Below, piece after piece: positions 32,758-40,644 of a stretch of 64,000 nt of DNA (within the stretch, counting starts at the first letter, position 1; every line of letters begins with the position of its first letter). Source of the DNA: Marinimicrobium sp050113635 (GTDB taxonomy: Bacteria; Pseudomonadota; Gammaproteobacteria; Pseudomonadales; Cellvibrionaceae); assembly GCF_050113635.1 (NCBI RefSeq), contig NZ_JBNJLT010000008.1:1-64000 (forward strand), given 5' to 3'. Both the position numbers and the translations under genes were made by a program. The notes under the pieces are model-generated. The model had not been told where the DNA came from. It made no database searches and saw only the letters and a list, made by a program, of their open reading frames with translations.

Positions 32758-34146
32758 ATGACTGACTACCGAATTGAGCGAGACAGCATGGGCGAGATCA
32801 AAGTGCCCGTCCAGGCCCTGTACGGCGCCCAGACACAGCGGGCGGTCGACAACTTCCACATCAGTGGCACCCCCCTGCCCCCGGCCTTCATTCAGGCGGT
32901 AGCTCACATCAAAAAAGCTGCCGCCCAGGCCAACACCGCCCTGGGCTTGCTGGAGCAGCCCATCGCCAAAGCGATCATGGAGGCGGCCGACGAGGTGATC
33001 GCCGGGCAGCACACCGGGCAGTTTCCGGTGGATGTTTTTCAAACCGGCTCGGGCACCAGCACCAACATGAATGTGAACGAGGTGATCGCCCACCTTGCCA
33101 GCGAGCGCTGCGGAAAGACCGTGGGTGCCAACGACCACGTCAACATGAGCCAAAGCAGCAACGACGTCATCCCCACCGCCATTCACCTCAGCGCCGCTTT
33201 GGCCCTGAACAACCAGCTACTGCCCGAACTGAATTTCCTGAACACCACGCTCAAGGAAAAAGCGCAGGCGCTGGACGGCGTCGTTAAAACCGGGCGGACG
33301 CATTTAATGGATGCCATGCCGGTGACGTTTGGGCAGGAGTTGCGCGGCTGGGCCCAACAGGTCGAGGGCAACATCGAGCGTCTCAAGCACTGCCTGAACG
33401 AACTCTGCACGCTCCCGCAGGGCGGCACGGCCGTCGGCACGGGCGTTAACGCCCATGCGGATTTCGCCGACCTGTTCAACCGCCAGCTGAGCGAAAATGT
33501 CGGCCTCACCTGCCACACTGCCGGGAACTTCTTCGCCCTGCAAAGCAGCCAGGATGTCGCCGTAGCCACTTCGGGCCAGCTCAAAACCCTGGCCGTCACG
33601 CTGATGAAAATGGCCAACGATTTGCGCTGGATGAACTCCGGCCCGCTGGCGGGATTGGGGGAAATCGAACTGGAAGCCCTGCAACCGGGATCGTCCATCA
33701 TGCCTGGCAAGGTCAACCCGGTCATTCCTGAAGCCGTGGCCATGGCGGCCGCCCAGGTGATGGGCAACGACACCGCCATCACCGTCGCCGGCCAATCCGG
33801 AAACTTTGAACTGAACGTCATGCTGCCGCTGGTGGCACACAACCTGCTCGGCAGCATCCAGCTGATGGCCAACGCCTCAGAGGCATTGGCCGGACGCGCC
33901 ATTTCCAGCTTCACCGTGCGCGAAGACAACCTCCAAAAAGCGCTGGCCAGAAATCCCATCCTGGTTACCGCGCTCAATCCCATCATCGGGTATAACAAGG
34001 CGGCTAGTATCGCCAAGAAGGCTTACGCCGAAGGCCGTCCGATTATTGATGTGGCTGAAGAGGAAACCGACCTCGCGCGGGACGAACTGGAGCGTCTGCT
34101 CGACCCGGCCAAACTGACCCGGGGCGGTCTTCCCGGCGAAAGCTGA
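32758..34146 (+). CDS. fumC: Class II fumarate hydratase
   Basis: 462-aa iron-independent fumarase interconverting fumarate and malate. The superfamily signature GSSIMPGKVNPVIPE, the conserved TGSGTSTNMNVNEV and the catalytic H-region GRTHLMDAMPVTFGQE are intact. AAGGAGAAGG precedes the ATG. Class II enzymes tolerate oxidants better than [4Fe-4S] fumarases, and the neighbouring azoreductase and pirin genes are also stress-linked. Confidence 0.95.
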   Translation: MTDYRIERDSMGEIKVPVQALYGAQTQRAVDNFHISGTPLPPAFIQAVAHIKKAAAQANTALGLLEQPIAKAIMEAADEVIAGQHTGQFPVDVFQTGSGTSTNMNVNEVIAHLASERCGKTVGANDHVNMSQSSNDVIPTAIHLSAALALNNQLLPELNFLNTTLKEKAQALDGVVKTGRTHLMDAMPVTFGQELRGWAQQVEGNIERLKHCLNELCTLPQGGTAVGTGVNAHADFADLFNRQLSENVGLTCHTAGNFFALQSSQDVAVATSGQLKTLAVTLMKMANDLRWMNSGPLAGLGEIELEALQPGSSIMPGKVNPVIPEAVAMAAAQVMGNDTAITVAGQSGNFELNVMLPLVAHNLLGSIQLMANASEALAGRAISSFTVREDNLQKALARNPILVTALNPIIGYNKAASIAKKAYAEGRPIIDVAEEETDLARDELERLLDPAKLTRGGLPGES

Positions 34147-34159
34147 CACTAAAAAACGA

Positions 34160-35047
34160 TTAGGAATCGCCCAATTGCGCCTTGAGCACCTCGACCAGAT
34201 GCCGGGTCGCGGGGCCGGCGAGTTCCCGGTCGGTGTACACCAGATAGATGGCGTGAACGCGGGCGCTTTCGGTCTGCATGGGAATGAGTTTTAGCGTCCC
34301 GGCGTCCAAATCCGCTTTCAAGTAGGCTTCGGGCAACCAGGCGTAACTCAGCCCCCGGCGAATGGCTTGCAGGGACGTTTGGATATGACTGACCGTCAGG
34401 CGCTGCTCCGCCTCCTGCCAGCCCTCGCTGTAGCGACGATGAACCCCGGAATCCATCACAATGGACTGCCGGTAATGACGCAGATCATCGTAGCCAACCG
34501 GGCGATCCAAGTGCTGCAACGGGTGGTCCGGGCTCGTCACGCCGCGAAACACCACCGTTGTCAGATACTCACCACTGAAACCCGGTGGCACCCGCCCGGC
34601 GATCGCCAGTTCTACCCGGCGTTGCAGCAACGCATCCTCCGTTCCACTCATGGCGGACTCAAAGATCTCCACCCGAGTATCGGGGAACGTGTCGTAAAAA
34701 CGCTCCAGGCAGGAAAGAATGATATCCGGAGGCACGATCATATCCCCCGCCAGGCTCACCAGGGCTTCAACACGTTCGTGACACCGCACCGCCGTGGTTT
34801 CGAGGCTTTCCGCTTCTCGCAATAAGTGACGGGCACGGCGGGCCAGCACCTCTCCCGCTTCGGTCGGCACGGCACGACGTCCCTGGAGCTGAAACACCGC
34901 CACACCCAGCGCGGACTCCAACTGGGACACCGCGTAAGAAACGGCGGACTGGCTTTTGCTCAATGCTTCGGCGGCCTTGGCGTAACCTCCGGCATCAATC
35001 ACCGCCAGGAAGGCACGCCACTGATCCAGGGAGACCTTGGGGTCCAT
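34160..35047 (-). CDS. LysR-family regulator, probable control of azoR
   Basis: 295 aa. HTH at about 8-65 (VSLDQWRAFLAVIDAGGYAKAAEALSKSQSAVSYAVSQLESALGVAVF spans it), then a LysR substrate-binding domain. GGAGGT precedes the ATG. It is divergent from the azoreductase gene across a 151-bp gap. That gap contains the inverted pair CTATT (35126-35130) and AATAG (35155-35159) and AT-rich motifs that could be LysR sites. The inducer is unknown. Confidence 0.85.
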   Translation of the reverse strand: MDPKVSLDQWRAFLAVIDAGGYAKAAEALSKSQSAVSYAVSQLESALGVAVFQLQGRRAVPTEAGEVLARRARHLLREAESLETTAVRCHERVEALVSLAGDMIVPPDIILSCLERFYDTFPDTRVEIFESAMSGTEDALLQRRVELAIAGRVPPGFSGEYLTTVVFRGVTSPDHPLQHLDRPVGYDDLRHYRQSIVMDSGVHRRYSEGWQEAEQRLTVSHIQTSLQAIRRGLSYAWLPEAYLKADLDAGTLKLIPMQTESARVHAIYLVYTDRELAGPATRHLVEVLKAQLGDS

Positions 35048-35198
35048 AAGTTACCTCCGATTCCTCATTTCAGGATCGCCATCGGGAAAACATCGAAAAA
35101 ACTGATCAAACTTCCTCAAATATCGCTATTTATCATTGGACTGTCAAATCGTTTAATAGAGTCATCGCATCAACACTCACATTCAAGGAGTACGCAAC

Positions 35199-35804
35199 AT
35201 GGCGACCCTGCTTCAAATCAACAGCAGCCTGTCCGGCGACAACGGACATTCATCCGCATTGAGCAACGAGTTCGTTCAGCGCTGGCAGAAAAACAATCCG
35301 GGCAGCAAGGTGATCGTGCGCGATCTGGCCCGCCACCCGATTCCGCATCTGGATGCCGAGCGCATGCACGCCATGATTACCCCAGCGGATAAACGCACAG
35401 CCACTCAGCGGGACATCGTGGAATACTCCGATCAGTTGATCGATGAACTGCGCCGTGCCGATGTCATCGTACTGGGCGTGCCGATGTACAACTTCGGCAT
35501 TCCGTCTACCCTGAAGGCGTATTTCGACCATATCGCGCGCTCAGGGGAGACATTCCGCTACACCAGTAATGGGCCGGAAGGATTGCTCGGCAACAAGCCG
35601 GTGTATATTGTTGCCGCGCGGGGCGGAATTTATCAGGGCACCGAGGCGGACTCTCAAACCGGCTACCTGAATACGTTCCTCGCTTTCCTCGGCTTAAAAG
35701 ACACACATTTCATTTACGCGGAAGGCTTGAACATGGGCGGCGAGCACCAGCAAAAGGCACTCGACAGCGCCAACAACGAAATCAACCGGTTGGCCGTTGC
35801 CTGA
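35199..35804 (+). CDS. azoR: FMN-dependent NADH-azoreductase
   Basis: 201-aa flavodoxin-fold enzyme. The N-terminal phosphate-binding segment INSSLSGDNGHSSAL, GVPMYNFGIPSTLKAYFDHIARSGETF and VAARGGIYQGT match AzoR/AcpD. It reduces quinones and azo compounds by two-electron transfer. AAGGAG precedes the ATG. Together with the divergent LysR gene and the pirin 49 bp downstream it forms a common quinone/electrophile-response unit. Confidence 0.93.
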   Translation: MATLLQINSSLSGDNGHSSALSNEFVQRWQKNNPGSKVIVRDLARHPIPHLDAERMHAMITPADKRTATQRDIVEYSDQLIDELRRADVIVLGVPMYNFGIPSTLKAYFDHIARSGETFRYTSNGPEGLLGNKPVYIVAARGGIYQGTEADSQTGYLNTFLAFLGLKDTHFIYAEGLNMGGEHQQKALDSANNEINRLAVA

Positions 35805-35853
35805 AGTCGATTATCACTCAGCACGGTCACCACTTAACCTAAGGGGGTGTTTT

Positions 35854-36705
35854 ATGCAACGCCAACTTCGCCAACTGATCCCGGCCCTCGCCACCAGCGA
35901 TGGCGCCGGTGTAAAAATCCGGCGCAGCCTGGGGCAAAGCCAGCAGGCACGCCTGGACCCCTTCCTGATGCTCGACGAGTTCAACTCCGAAAGCCGGGAT
36001 GACTACATCGGCGGTTTTCCGTCCCACCCGCACCGGGGCTTCGAAACCGTCACCTACATGCTCGAAGGCCACATGCTGCACGAGGACCACATGGGCAACC
36101 GGGGCGATCTCAAAAGTGGTGACGTGCAATGGATGACCGCTGGCCGGGGTATTATTCATTCGGAAATGCCCCAGCAGGAAGAAGGCCGCATGCGCGGTTT
36201 CCAGATGTGGCTGAACCTGCCCGCCGCCGAGAAAATGAAACCGGCCAACTATCGCGACATTCCGGCCAGTGACATTCCCGTGGCCAAACTGGGCAACGGT
36301 GGGCAAGTCAACGTCATCGCCGGTAGCGTCACCGTCAATGGCGAGACTCTCAACGGTCCCATTCAGGGTTTGAGCACCGAACCCCGCTACTGGGATGTTC
36401 AATTGCCCGCTGGCGCGTCGTTCGAGCAGGCGTTGCCCAAAGGTCTGAACGCCTTTGTGTATGTGTTCGAGGGCGATCTCACCATTGGCGAACCGCCCCG
36501 CCCCGTTGAACGTGGCGCGGCGGGCATTCTGAGCGACGGTGACGAGATCACGCTCACCGCCGGAGACGGTGGCGCCCGGGCGTTAGTCCTGGCGGGCAAG
36601 CCGATCCGCGAGCCCATCGCTCAGTACGGGCCATTCGTGATGAACACGTCCGAGGAAATCGAGCAAGCCATCAACGATTACCGGGCGGGCACCTTAGCGG
36701 GATAA
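35854..36705 (+). CDS. Pirin family protein
   Basis: 283-aa bicupin. The N-terminal cupin carries the metal site HPHRGFETVTYMLEGHMLHED and the typical GDVQWMTAGRGIIHSEMP; the second cupin is degenerate. Some bacterial pirins have quercetinase activity; others interact with enzymes. ATG 35854 follows AAGGGGG. It lies downstream of azoR, probably in the same transcript. Confidence 0.9.
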   Translation: MQRQLRQLIPALATSDGAGVKIRRSLGQSQQARLDPFLMLDEFNSESRDDYIGGFPSHPHRGFETVTYMLEGHMLHEDHMGNRGDLKSGDVQWMTAGRGIIHSEMPQQEEGRMRGFQMWLNLPAAEKMKPANYRDIPASDIPVAKLGNGGQVNVIAGSVTVNGETLNGPIQGLSTEPRYWDVQLPAGASFEQALPKGLNAFVYVFEGDLTIGEPPRPVERGAAGILSDGDEITLTAGDGGARALVLAGKPIREPIAQYGPFVMNTSEEIEQAINDYRAGTLAG

Positions 36706-36733
36706 GGCTTCAAGTGGAGGGGTAAGGATACCC

Positions 36734-37126
36734 CTACCGCGCCATGCGCAAGGCAATCGCCGCGACCAGTGCCCACACCCAATTGAAAAACCACACCAGT
36801 ACCGGGGTCAACGTGCCCAGCCCCAGCCCGGCAATGCCATAGCGGGTTTGATACGGATAAATCACGAACAATTGAACCAACGTGGGAAAGAGGCTCAGCA
36901 CCAGCGTTTGCGGCAGCAGCCGGCCATGAAGCACTGGCAGCAAAAACAAAAAACCCCACAAGCCACCCCACACAATGTGCGGATACAACCAGTGCGCAGA
37001 CAACCCCGGAGCGATACTGACGCCCAACATCTGGCTGATACCGTACAAGCCAAACAGCCACATCACCAGACACTTGCCCAGTCCTCCAAGCGCGCCCGCC
37101 CCAAAAGTCATCAATATTTTTTTCAT
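36734..37126 (-). CDS. Small membrane protein, unknown function
   Basis: 130 aa with about four hydrophobic segments (GALGGLGKCLVMWLFGLYGI; LYPHIVWGGLWGFLFLLPVL; QTLVLSLFPTLVQLFVIYP; LTPVLVWFFNWVWALVAAIA). ATG 37126 is preceded by GCGAGGAAAAC; longer in-frame starts would overlap the divergent transporter promoter. I do not recognise a functional motif. The gene is convergent with the pirin gene and divergent from the exporter. Confidence 0.65.
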   Translation of the reverse strand: MKKILMTFGAGALGGLGKCLVMWLFGLYGISQMLGVSIAPGLSAHWLYPHIVWGGLWGFLFLLPVLHGRLLPQTLVLSLFPTLVQLFVIYPYQTRYGIAGLGLGTLTPVLVWFFNWVWALVAAIALRMAR

Positions 37127-37223
37127 GTTTTCCTCGCTTACACCGTTTAACAAACCCACATGGTTCAGGCCACAAAAACCGAGTACACTACGCGCCGTTT
37201 TAGAACCGAATCGAGCCCACCCC

Positions 37224-39053
37224 ATGTTCGCTTTTTTTGAAAGCCTGCTCAAACCGTTCCCACCGGAAGAGCCGCAGCAACCGCCAGCCACCCTGCTCGC
37301 ATTTTGCCGCCACTATACCAAAGGCGCCACCCCCTTTCTGTTAACCATGGCCGTTCTCGCCGCTGGTATCGCCGTAATGGAAGTGGCCCTGTTTCGCTTT
37401 CTTGGCCTGGTGGTGGACTGGCTCGGTCATTTTAATCCCGCCGACTTGTGGGCTGAACGCGGCACCGAACTGCTATTAATGGGCGTCGTCGTACTGGTGC
37501 TGATACCGGTCACCGTATTTCTGCATTCAACGCTCATTCACCAGACATTGCTCGGCAATTACCCAATGATCATCCGCTGGCAGGCGCACCGCTACCTGCT
37601 CGGACAAAGCGTCGGTTTCTTTCAGGACGAATTCGCCGGACGCATCGCGACCAAAGTGATGCAAACCGCCCTGGCCGTGCGCGAAACGGTCATGAAGCTG
37701 CTGGACATTACTGTGTACGTACTGGTGTATTTCACCAGCATGCTCGCCCTGCTCGGCTCATTGGACTGGCGACTGATGCTGCCACTCGCCGTGTGGTTCA
37801 TCGCCTACGCCGGATTGTTGCGTTTCTTTCTGCCCCGCCTGTCGGCGGTCGCCACGCGCCAGGCCAACGCACGGGCGGACATGACCGGTCGCATCGTCGA
37901 TACCTATACCAACATCGCCACCGTTAAACTGTTCTCCCATTCCCGTCGCGAATCCGATTACGCCCGCAACGGCATGGAGCGTTTTCTCAATACCGTACAC
38001 CCTCAAATGCGACTGGCCACCCTGCTAAACAGCGGCGTATGGACAATCAACGCCCTGTTGATTTTCAGCAGCGCCGCCCTGTCCATTTGGCTGTGGGGCG
38101 CCGGCGCGCTCTCTGTCGGTGCCATCGCTGCCGCCATGGGTTTAATCCTGCGCCTGAACGGGATGTCCCAGTGGATCATGTGGGAGGTGTCTTCACTGTT
38201 TGAAAATATCGGCACCGCCAAAGACGGCATCAACACCCTGTCCAATCCCCGCGCCGTCAGTGATCAACCAGACGCCCAGCCGCTTGCCATTCAGTGCGGC
38301 GACATTGAGTTCGACCGCGTCACGTTTAAATACAACGACGCCGAAACCGTGCTGGATAACTTCTCCCTGCACATCAAAGCCGGAGAAAAAATCGGCCTCG
38401 TCGGACGATCCGGTGCCGGAAAATCCACTCTGGTTAATCTTTTGTTGCGTTTCTACGATATTCACGGCGGCGAAATTCGGGTGGACGGACAAAACATCTC
38501 CGCCGTGCAACAGGAAACCCTGCGCGCCCACGTCGGTATGATTACCCAGGACACCGCCCTGCTCCACCGCTCCGTACGCGACAATCTGATGTACGGAAAA
38601 CCCGGCGCAACGGAAGAAGAAATGATCGAAGCCGCCCGACAGGCCGAAGCGCACGACTTTATTTTAGGGTTGAGTGACGCCGAGGGTCGCACCGGCTACG
38701 ACGCCCACGTCGGCGAGCGCGGCGTAAAACTCTCCGGGGGGCAACGCCAGCGCATTGCCATTGCCCGCGTACTGCTCAAGAATGCACCGATCCTGATTAT
38801 GGACGAAGCCACATCGGCTTTGGATTCAGAAGTGGAAAGCGTGATTCAAAGCAACCTGAGCCGCTTAATGGAAGGCAAAACCGTTATCGCTATTGCGCAT
38901 CGTCTATCCACCATTGCCGCGATGGACCGACTGATTGTGCTCGATCAGGGAGAGATTGTGGAACAGGGTACCCACAGCGAACTGATTACCCACAAAGGAC
39001 TGTACGCCCAACTGTGGTCTCATCAATCCGGTGGTTTTCTGGGAGAAGAATGA
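37224..39053 (+). CDS. ABC transporter, fused permease-ATPase (MsbA/exporter type)
   Basis: 609-aa half-transporter with six membrane helices (about 40-330) and one ATPase domain: Walker A GRSGAGKST, signature LSGGQRQRIAIARVLL, Walker B ILIMDEATSALDSE and H-loop AIAHRLSTI. It exports lipid or drug-like substrates as a dimer. An N-terminal stretch (EPQQPPATLLAFCRHYTKG) is similar to many multidrug-exporter annotations. No partner gene is adjacent, so substrate is open. No clear ribosome binding site precedes ATG 37224. Confidence 0.9.
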   Translation: MFAFFESLLKPFPPEEPQQPPATLLAFCRHYTKGATPFLLTMAVLAAGIAVMEVALFRFLGLVVDWLGHFNPADLWAERGTELLLMGVVVLVLIPVTVFLHSTLIHQTLLGNYPMIIRWQAHRYLLGQSVGFFQDEFAGRIATKVMQTALAVRETVMKLLDITVYVLVYFTSMLALLGSLDWRLMLPLAVWFIAYAGLLRFFLPRLSAVATRQANARADMTGRIVDTYTNIATVKLFSHSRRESDYARNGMERFLNTVHPQMRLATLLNSGVWTINALLIFSSAALSIWLWGAGALSVGAIAAAMGLILRLNGMSQWIMWEVSSLFENIGTAKDGINTLSNPRAVSDQPDAQPLAIQCGDIEFDRVTFKYNDAETVLDNFSLHIKAGEKIGLVGRSGAGKSTLVNLLLRFYDIHGGEIRVDGQNISAVQQETLRAHVGMITQDTALLHRSVRDNLMYGKPGATEEEMIEAARQAEAHDFILGLSDAEGRTGYDAHVGERGVKLSGGQRQRIAIARVLLKNAPILIMDEATSALDSEVESVIQSNLSRLMEGKTVIAIAHRLSTIAAMDRLIVLDQGEIVEQGTHSELITHKGLYAQLWSHQSGGFLGEE

Positions 39054-39085
39054 CGGACACGATCCCGGTCTTATCGTCGCGGTTC

Positions 39086-39337
39086 TTATCGTCGTAAATA
39101 GTGATCAACGATCAACAGTAAGAGCCCGACGAAAAACCCCACATGCGCCAGCATGGCACCACCGGCAAAAAGCCAGCTCAGTGCCACGGGGTTACCGCCC
39201 TCCGGCCCGAACATCATGTAGCCGATAAACGGCAATGATGTCGCGAACAGTAATAACAGGCTATAGGCAATCACCTTTAACCCGCGAGAGGCCTCACTGC
39301 GCCAGATGGCGGTAACGGGGTTTTTCAGTTTCATCAA
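39086..39337 (-). CDS. Small two-helix membrane protein, unknown function
   Basis: 83 aa with two hydrophobic helices (VIAYSLLLLFATSLPFIGYMMFG; LSWLFAGGAMLAHVGFFVGLLLLIV) and a basic C-terminus. It lies 3 bp downstream of the lipoprotein gene and is probably co-transcribed. ATG ATG alternatives at 39337/39334. No family recognised. Confidence 0.6.
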   Translation of the reverse strand: MMKLKNPVTAIWRSEASRGLKVIAYSLLLLFATSLPFIGYMMFGPEGGNPVALSWLFAGGAMLAHVGFFVGLLLLIVDHYLRR

Positions 39338-39340
39338 CTT

Positions 39341-39778
39341 TTACAGAGCGGCCATCGCCGTCTGGCTGTTGATCATGGCACGAGCCTGTTCGATGGACTG
39401 CATGCTGCGCACCTGAACATCACTGGCTTGCAGATCCACGGACATTTCCAGCTCGTCCTGCAACAGTTCTTCCAGGGCTTGCTCGTCTACCTGACCGTCC
39501 TCACGGGCAATCTGTTCCATCTGCTCTTCCGACAGTTGTGCACTGCCGCCGGGCAGATAAATCGTACCGTTGGAAAAGTCCACGGCAAACGCGATAACAC
39601 CCGGGATCAGGAACAGCAGCAGGCCAACAGCATCCAGCGCTACGACAGCCGGGTCCAGGCGACCTTCGGTCTGCCCTTTACGCTCGGGGTACAGGATGGT
39701 CCCGCAAGCGGTGGTTTGCAGAATCAGGCCAGCACACAGTCCTGTGGCGATGGTCTTGCTCAAGCGATTGATGCGCAT
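39341..39778 (-). CDS. Predicted lipoprotein of unknown function
   Basis: 145 aa. A signal peptide with lipobox QTTAC (Cys25) is followed by GTILYPERKGQTEGRLDPAV, then a strongly hydrophobic segment (LDAVGLLLFLIPGVIAFAVDF) and NGTIYLPG. Such lipoproteins with a central hydrophobic stretch are conserved in gammaproteobacteria but uncharacterised. The C-terminal half is acidic and helical (SEEQMEQIAREDG). Single gene or two-gene unit with the small membrane protein behind it. Confidence 0.72.
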   Translation of the reverse strand: MRINRLSKTIATGLCAGLILQTTACGTILYPERKGQTEGRLDPAVVALDAVGLLLFLIPGVIAFAVDFSNGTIYLPGGSAQLSEEQMEQIAREDGQVDEQALEELLQDELEMSVDLQASDVQVRSMQSIEQARAMINSQTAMAAL

Positions 39779-39954
39779 ACAGTTTTCCTCTCTGGTTTGG
39801 AAAAGGGTACAGCGTTACAAACTATAACACAGCCCCTTGCACTACGTTGGCCCCCTTCAAAACGTTCACTTCTGCGTCACAAAAAATGCGCCCGGATTCA
39901 TAAAAAGGGTTGCAAAACTTCGCGCTTTTGGTAAAGTTCGCGCCTCGACGCAGC

Positions 39955-40031
<77 letters not shown>

Positions 40032-40040
40032 CATATCGAA

Positions 40041-40074
40041 AACGGCTTGAGCTTCGCGCCCAAGCCGTTTTTTT
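40041..40074 (+). terminator. Rho-independent terminator of tRNA-Val
   Basis: AACGGCTTG and CAAGCCGTT pair around a 12-nt loop, followed by a T-run to 40074. Placed directly after the tRNA on the plus strand. Confidence 0.9.
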
Positions 40075-40077
40075 ATG

Positions 40078-40104
40078 CAAAAAAAAGCCCGCACGCAGCG
40101 GGCT
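40078..40104 (-). terminator. Rho-independent terminator of rmf
   Basis: On the minus strand AGCCCGC and GCGGGCT pair around five bases and are followed by eight T residues (A-run 40078-40085). It faces the tRNA-Val terminator and lies about 46 bp after the rmf stop. Confidence 0.9.
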
Positions 40105-40149
40105 GTTGAGACATGAATAGCCAATAGGGTTGATCGTCAAAGATGACCC

Positions 40150-40362
40150 TCAGGGATGGTGAAAATTGTTCAATTTTTGAACATGAGCGGCCAGATTAAG
40201 ACCATCCCAGTGGTCCGTGCGCGCCTCGCGCCAACCGGAAAGCCATTGCTGGCGGGCATCTCCGTCCCCGTGGGGGCAAAAGCTGCGGGAACGCCCCGCA
40301 ATACCGGCCTGATACCCTTTTCCGAAAGCACGAGCGGATGGATCACGCTTTTGACGTTTCAT
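40150..40362 (-). CDS. rmf: Ribosome modulation factor
   Basis: 70-aa basic protein that dimerises ribosomes into 100S particles during slow growth or stress. The start KRQKRDPSARAFGKGYQAG, then RQQWLSGWREAR, is characteristic. AGAGGT lies upstream of the ATG. Regulation in related bacteria is by growth phase; here a CCTATATAGG palindrome (40481-40490) in the 280-bp upstream gap gives a possible -10 on this strand. Confidence 0.94.
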   Translation of the reverse strand: MKRQKRDPSARAFGKGYQAGIAGRSRSFCPHGDGDARQQWLSGWREARTDHWDGLNLAAHVQKLNNFHHP

Positions 40363-40644
40363 ACTGGATGTACCTCTTTGTAGCCGTTAATCTTGCGAAC
40401 CGGGCCATTTGCACGACGCCGGATCGGGGAACACGCAAAGGGTTCGCAAACCCCGCCACTGCGCGTTGGGAGATCGCCCCCCTATATAGGCGGACCCGTA
40501 AATCGAACACCGGTTCCTTAGAAGTGAACTTAAGGGGCGAACGTTCAGTACAGCAAAAGCACTCGCGTCTGTGAACGAATTTATTCTTATAGGTTGTGTC
40601 GTTTATATGGCACATTGCTCTAGCCAGAGGTTTGACAAAACGTG
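40363..40644. promoter_or_regulatory. Divergent rmf/rlmL intergenic region
   Basis: 282 bp between two divergent genes. A CCTATATAGG palindrome at 40481-40490 is a candidate -10 for rmf. TTATAT about 40607-40612 with TTATTC 16 bp upstream is a weak candidate promoter for rlmL. Nothing else is recognised; no ORF is credible. Confidence 0.35.

Noticed and set aside
40338..40574. 78-codon open frame in the rmf/rlmL gap
   Set aside because: Overlaps rmf and promoter-like sequence; no ribosome binding site and no family resemblance.
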